NCBI GenBank assembly: GCA_022747635.1
Contig: JAKTNV010000003.1
Coordinates: forward strand, 11,224,911-11,288,910
Direction: 5' to 3'
Origin: Hetaerina americana
Taxonomy: Eukaryota; Arthropoda; Insecta; Odonata; Calopterygidae
Length of the DNA: 64,000 nt
Both the position numbers and the translations under genes were made by a program. Every line of letters starts with the position of its first letter. The first letter of the stretch is position 1. Of the stretch, positions 58,266 to 64,000 are shown in pieces. The notes under the pieces were generated by a model that was not told the origin of the DNA, did not search any database, and was given only the letters and a program-made list of their open reading frames with translations.

Positions 58266-60475
58266 ATCGTGATCGAAACAATTTTCCTACTCACCCCGCC
58301 ATTCGTGCCGCCCGTGTTATTGGCGGGGTTTTTGATCCACGAGATTTGCTGCTGCTCGTGAAATGCAGGGGGGAAAAAAACGAGGAGGCCATTTGTATAT
58401 GCAATAATTTTATTTACTAATGTCAAAAGCATTCCTTTCCCGGCATCTGAAGCCACAATCAGCCTTGCTTCGCGAGAGTCACCCATTACCATTACGGTCA
58501 CCTAACCTGCTTTCTCTGTTTTGAATATAAATCTGCATGATGATCCGTCCATGCACTGAAAACACCCGAAGCATAAAGAATAATCCGGTATATATCCAAA
58601 ACGTTTAACCACAGAGTAGGAGCGATTAAAGGAAACGTGACGCATTAAGAATGAGGGACCTAACATGCAGGTCCAAAATACTAACATTTATATTCAATAC
58701 GGACGGACAACCTGCCGCGTTGCCAAGAATTATTATTATCGGTAATCTACCGGCTGAGGTAGGTTTTGGATGGACACGAGCTACCAAGCTACCAAACGAC
58801 ACAGTGACAATTCCCTTTCCTCTCTACACAAAACTCAACCTGATATCCAACACTAGAATAAGCCTCTCTTCATCCCGCATTGAATCAAAACTGAATAATT
58901 GCGCCTCGTGATGTACAACTGGTTCAAGCGCAATGAATGATTGCATTTGTTTAAGAATTACTATTGCACGTCGGTATGGAATTAATGTTTGTAATGCTCT
59001 AGGTTACAAAACAACGTCGATTCGCTCACAAGAAAAAGATATGGTACTTGAATCATAAGAGAAACAGTGGAGACGTTAACCAAATGTGAGTTTAAGCAAG
59101 GCATACCACGGGACACACAACTGAAAGGAAATGAACCAAACGTATTAAATAACCAAGCAAAACAGTTACGGGGCAAATCTAATAATAAGAAAGACCTAAT
59201 TGGCAGGAGCATAAAAAGGGGCAACTTACAAAATGGGAAAACAAAGAAAGGGAAGCGAGGGAAATTAATGTAACAGAGCTCGATGTATGCATATCGTTGC
59301 ATGTGCATAGTGATGAGTAAGAGAGGTTTTAACCCTTCACTGGATCACTTTTTTCAATGAGTAATAAAAATGGTAATCGTTGAGTATTCCGTCTTTCATT
59401 CACTGACATTGAGTAAGAAACGGGTGAATGGCCATCTCCTCAGTGGGCGAATGAGTTTAAATTTAAAGCATTATAATTCTCCGACTCCTTCGAGAGCGTA
59501 CGAAGGAGCCAGAAAATGTGATCGACGGAATTGTTCAGGGGCAGTGTGGTGTCGATGACTATTGCAGATGGAGAATGTAAGAGGGAGAAAGGAGCAGGGA
59601 AAAGGCGTTTTGGACGAAAGAGTAAAAGAAGAAGGTAAGCAGAGTTTAAAAATGATATGCACACGTAATATCCAACTAAAGGAATTAACGTTGCAAACAA
59701 TTTATAAGTCCACGGTAATGCATAAAGACTTCCTGAGGATGTTCCAAATTATATGCAATCTGTTATTAACTATGAAAATATTCATAAAATACTACAAATC
59801 GGAGGAAAGCCCACTTTTACAATTATGTTCTTGGTAGTATGCGTTTATGGCACAAATACTTCCGCCATAGTGGTTAATGAAGAACATAATAATACAGTTT
59901 ATTCTTTGGAACGAGGCAGGGAGATGACAACTTTTACCAGTCATAGTGAGACAGTCCACATGTTAGAACCCATTACACGTATGCCAGACATTTTAATGTG
60001 CATTTGTCAGAATTACTTAATTATAGTGCGCATAGGGTCAGTTCTCAAGTTCATTCCGCAGAAGGAGACGGATCATTGCTTAAGCCGGTCATTATACCAA
60101 ATTTTCCCCACTGCTCTCTCGCACTTCTTTCTTTCTTCCCGGTCAATGCTCCTAAATTCCATTTTAAAAGATCTTTCTGTTTTATCGTCTTGAATTCGAC
60201 GTAATACTTCATTAGTATAGAATTTTTGGTAAACCCTTGATGGCTAAACGTTGATGATACAACAAATAAGTAGATTCCTTGGAAAAGGAATATTGACTTT
60301 TACAGTAGTCTACAGAATTTCTATGGGTTTTTGATGGACCATAGCATAACACACTGCTGTACTCGTAAGGCCTAGCATGACAAAAAATATCCCTAAACTC
60401 CATACTTGATATTGCAATGACTCATTCTTTAGTTCTGTAAACTTTCTACGACCCATAAATTCATCTAAAATAATA
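58266..60475. other. Unique DNA, nothing recognised
   Basis: Frames of 86-146 codons occur (58651-58911, 59753-60193 plus; 58982-59308 minus), but none has a motif I know. Confidence 0.45.
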
Positions 60476-60479
60476 TTTT

Positions 60480-61330
60480 TCTAGCTCAACACCGCCTTTC
60501 CTATTTTCTCCCCTCTCTTACCTTCTTCAGCATCTAAATACTCCTCAGTATCTCCCTGCCTTCCTCAAATTTGTCCCAACAACATTCTCTTCCCCTACCA
60601 CGCCAAGAACTTCATCATTTGTTTTACTTTACGCCCATTTACTTGGCTTCATTTCTCTCCACACCAACAAATCAAAAACCTCCAATCTACACATATTCTG
60701 TTGCCTTAACAACCAAGTTTCCGATACATACACTCATATGTAACTACGCTCCACATTAAAATTATCACCAGTTTTTTTCCATATGTCTTCACTTTACGTT
60801 ACCTGCCATTAATTTCTGCCTCTTTGTAAGAGCTACTACCTAATGCAATTCTTTCTTTTAACATCCTTAATAATTTAGCCACTTTCTGCTAAAACAAGTC
60901 CTAAATAGGTTAACGACTAGGTTCTACCCGTTCTACTTTATATCCTCCAATTTCAATGTTTATTAGCAACCCTATTATTTAATAATCTCATTAAATTCTT
61001 TTTTTTATGATTAATTTTCATCCCATACGTAACACACTGAATCAGCAGTGCTAAGTAATGATTGTAACCCATTTGCTGTCTTACTAGTCAAATCCGCAAA
61101 TCTGATTGGAAAAGTTCCCTACCAATTTTCACTCCAGCATTCCCTCCAGCATTCCCTCCAGCACTCCCTTCTTATACCTTGCTTATCGTATCCTCCACGT
61201 ACTATTGAAAAGAATGGGTTATAATGGACACCCCCTTTCTTACCCCACTGCCTAGAATTGCACATCCCGCCTCTCTATTCGCTATCCGTACCACTTAAAT
61301 CTGAGACATGCACAGATTCCGGGTAAGTCG
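60480..61330 (-). mobile_element. Decayed LINE family B reverse transcriptase, minus strand
   Basis: Read on the minus strand from about 61290, the order is VVRIANREAGCAILGSGVRK (RT palm, with GVRKG for GVRQG), then PL-stop-PILFNS. IRFADLTSK lies near 61090-61107; its catalytic FADD is changed to FADL. Next come an intervening hydrophobic and helical segment, then SETWLLRQ (60700-60730) and SKTNDEVLGVVGEE (about 60600-60640). That is the order of the family also seen at 180-1620. The loss of a catalytic Asp, the stops and the frameshifts mark it as dead. Neither end is defined. Confidence 0.75.
61132..61167. repeat. Three tandem copies of a 12-bp unit
   Basis: CTCCAGCATTCC is repeated three times, the third copy with one change (CACTCC). 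It lies inside the LINE remnant and inserts extra residues into its frame. Confidence 0.9.
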
Positions 61331-62220
61331 TCTGTATCTATGTTTTTAGGTTTTCCCTCTGTCTCCTGAAATATTTTCATAAATTTACACCCGCTACATC
61401 TGCATTGTATGTTTCAATCTGGAATAGTAGGATGGAGCAAGTTGACATCATTCATCTGAGAATAAGGCACGCTCTTTTGATCAATGCTTCCTATTTACAA
61501 AATGAAAAATCTCTCCCCGTTGCGATGCATTTGATTCGCTCCTGGCTGTTAGATGCGTACTAACACATGAGGATAACATCGGGCCCCGTCTCAAAGAAAA
61601 GGTATTTTAGGAAGTCTAGATCTTATTTTAAGGGATGACTAGGAGATTTTGAATTGAATTTTAGAACTCATAAGCCTGACGGGCATATTCCGCCTTTTCT
61701 AAACACCCAAATGCATAGCCATTTCTCTTGTTTTCACTTATTAATACTATATCAAAGGTATTAGTACTTTTACCTTTGTTTTATAATTCACCTGAAATAG
61801 TTAACAGATGAATTGCGTGACAGAGCAAAATGATCACACTGACGACGACTCCTCATAAATCCAAGTCTTCTATTGCCACTCCTAATACCTACATTACATT
61901 AGCAACTGGCAAGTTATTTCATATTGCTTGCATATTATTTTCAGAAGCCAGTATAATAAGCGTTCATGTAAAATAATTGAGACATCGGGTAACCCCGGAC
62001 GATAATGAAAAGGGTATAAAAATGGAAGAAACCCATTTCAAGGGGTGTATACACGTTCATGATTTTCAGCCGAGAGTAACATGAGAAAAATATGCAATAG
62101 CACTAGTTTTATTGGAGAATTGTCCACTTGAGGGCAAGTATGGGAGATGAAATACTCAAAAAAATACATCCAAATGGGAGATTGGTACACAGCCTGTGCG
62201 GAAACCAGCACAGCATGACG
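61331..62220. other. Unique AT-rich DNA, nothing recognised
   Basis: The first part may still be worn LINE. Nothing is certain. Confidence 0.4.
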
Positions 62221-62935
62221 GGCGATGAAGGAGAGCGGGGAAGTGGTGGCTTCAAGACGGAGAAAAGGAAGGGGGAAGGAATGAGGGGGAAAGGGGTGAG
62301 GGGGGAGATGAACCTAGCTTGGATGAGGAGGAAAGGGCGATGGGGGAGAGATATGGCGAGGGGTTAGGTATTAATGGGGGATGAGGAAATCTTTGGACTG
62401 CGTGTGGGGAGGGCGAGCGAAAAGGAGTCCGTAGTAGTACGTATGAGAGAGAGAGAGGGAGGTGGGGGGGTCGGGAGGGAGCAATCGCAAATCTAAGGAG
62501 CAGCCTCGGAGAAGAAAAGAGGTGGAGGGAGGAAAAAAACACGGGTTTTGCATTAAGAATGTCTTAATCTCTTCACCTCTGGTCGGAGATTACCGTGGTG
62601 AAAGCTTTATGAAGTGGAGGGGGACGGCAGGCAGCGGGATCTGGAGAGGAGGGTGGAGTGGAAAGGAGAGAAGTGGGAACGGGCTTGGGTAGGATTGTTT
62701 GGGAGGTCTCCCGAAGGCTCCCGAGATGAGAGGATGTGGAGGGGTGAGGGGAGGGAGCTAGGGGGTGGGGGGTAGACAGGGGAGGCGAGGGGGAAGCGGA
62801 GGGAGCAAGGCATTCTGGGAGCAGGTGAGAGACTTGGAGTTGGACTGGAGGCAAAGGAGAATGTGGAGCAGGACATCGGTGGCTGGGAGGGGGCATGCAG
62901 GTGAGGGGGTGGGACAAGAGATATATGGCAGCATG
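62221..62935. other. Large G-rich island
   Basis: G- and purine-rich on the plus strand over about 700 bp, interrupted at about 62540-62600 by ordinary sequence. G-runs are frequent (GTGGGGGGTCGGGAGGG near 62462). Proline/serine-rich minus-strand frames of 96-114 codons are compositional. Confidence 0.75.
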
Positions 62936-63269
62936 TCGGCATCATGGTGATAGAACACTCATAATTAAGATTTCGATGAGAAGAAGGGATTTATAGGAGG
63001 AGGATATAATAACCGGGGAAATGAAGACGATAATATTTTACAGGCATTTTGAATTGGCCTGCAGCTTGTAGAAAGTCATCCCATATCAGAATCAATGATA
63101 TTTGATCTCTGCATTGGTAAAAAGTATCGAAAAACTTTTCGTGCGATGTGCATTATCGTATTTCGGAGAATATGCACTTGTCACCGATACTGCTCGATTC
63201 GGGCGATGCTTTTTATGTCGAAGAGTAATATCCGAAATCGAGAATTGCACGGCCCTAGCGGTGGAAAGA
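62936..63269. other. Unique DNA, nothing recognised
   Basis: Two overlapping plus-strand frames (79 and 85 codons) run into the next island. Neither is recognised. Confidence 0.35.
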
Positions 63270-63575
63270 GAGAATCAGGAAAGAAAGCGGGGATGGGGTA
63301 CCCAGGGAATTTTTTTGGGTTTAAGGGGTTCTAAAAAAGGGTTAAGATGGGTGGGATGAAAAAGAAAGGGGGGACGAGGGCGAGAGATGGTTCGCATTCC
63401 ACTAGGGCTGGCGGTACCCCTTCTTCTCCCCACCGCTTCTTTTTTTCTCCTCCACTGAACACGAGATCCTTTATAAGACCCCCCTCCCCCTGGTCGCTCC
63501 CCCCTCTCGTCCCCTCCCCCGCCACCCACCCACCCCCACCACGCCCGACGCTCGCAAACGCCTCCCAATTAAGAG
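63270..63575. other. GC-rich island with G-to-C flip
   Basis: G-rich on the plus strand to about 63390 and C-rich from 63415 to 63565 (CCCCCTCTCGTCCCCTCCCC). Confidence 0.7.
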
Positions 63576-64000
63576 TGCCCGGATCGCGCGGACCGCTGTT
63601 ATTCAGTCGAGCTCGACGAGTGTAATGTGTTTCGCTTCGGTGGGCAACACCCTTAAAACGAGATCTTTTGACGAGCGTTTGAAGTTGGGATGCTTGAAGG
63701 AAAATGGGGAAAAAATTGAGATAAAAAGCGGCGGCCTCCCGTCTCCTTTTATCCCCCGGAAGGAAAGAGCGAGAGGGCCCTCGAACTCGGCAAACTCGAG
63801 ACCCAAACGCGGGCGCGGGAGCTCGGGGTTACCGGGCTCACAAAGATTCGCCACGGGGACCAAGGGGTTGATGCCAAATGAACCAATCCGCAGTCGTTAA
63901 CCTAAGAAATTAGTTATGACTCCCCGATCCACTTTTCAGATTATGAGGGAGTTACCTTCGCCCAAAGAGTGATTTGATGATAAACTGAGCATCTTAATTA
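63576..64000. other. Mixed-composition DNA at window end
   Basis: CpG-containing, moderately GC-rich sequence to about 63850, then AT-rich. A 91-codon plus-strand frame at 63625-63900 and an 86-codon minus-strand frame overlap, and neither has a recognised motif. Confidence 0.4.

Noticed and set aside
59562..59634. Possible exon from ATG at 59562 to a donor-like AAG|GTAAGC
   Set aside because: No acceptor, no family similarity and no partner exon. A single donor match is weak evidence.

Overview
This window looks like non-coding DNA from a large, repeat-rich arthropod nuclear genome, most likely an insect. The reasons are three mariner-family DNA transposon insertions, several decayed non-LTR retrotransposons (LINEs), tRNA-derived SINE-like sequence, many (TA)n microsatellites, no operon structure and no long conserved reading frame other than transposon proteins. 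The assignment to insects is an inference; the species cannot be read from the sequence. I find no convincing host gene. The best hint of one is a pair of short GT-AG-compatible exons that join in frame near 42.9-43.1 kb.

Layout. 0-2 kb: a TA repeat and a decayed LINE reverse transcriptase (family B here), then a GC-rich island. 2-10 kb: AT-rich unique DNA, one large island and scattered copies of a GC-rich tag (core GCAAGGGCGTGTGGCGGG). 10-13 kb: a LINE of another family (family A) whose 3' UTR carries that tag and a GATGTA-type tail, interrupted by an antiparallel 5'-truncated copy of itself. 15-24 kb: islands and many tag copies, some in head-to-head pairs. 24.8-25.8 kb: an apparently perfect inverted repeat with 302-bp arms, its right arm bracketed by TA tracts. 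28.8-34 kb: a tRNA-like head, the largest C-rich island, another family A LINE 3' end, a TA tract and an island. 36-40 kb: tag copies and islands. 40.5-42 kb: two different broken mariners. 42.8-43.1 kb: the candidate exon pair. 44-52 kb: islands. 52.7-54.0 kb: a nearly intact mariner with both terminal repeats and TA target duplication. 54.6 kb: a tRNA-derived SINE. 57 kb: a TA tract with a 56-bp minisatellite. 57-58 kb: an island. 60.5-61.3 kb: a second family B LINE fragment on the minus strand. 62-64 kb: two islands.

Two patterns run through the window. First, about 19 GC-rich, strongly strand-skewed islands of 0.1-1 kb recur every few kilobases and often flip from C-rich to G-rich. They hold long overlapping open frames only because stop codons need A and T. 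Second, the dispersed GC-rich tags are best explained as 5'-truncated 3' ends of LINE family A, because the window itself contains copies that join reverse transcriptase sequence to the tag. All positions and translations were read by eye. No alignments, database searches or statistics were run.
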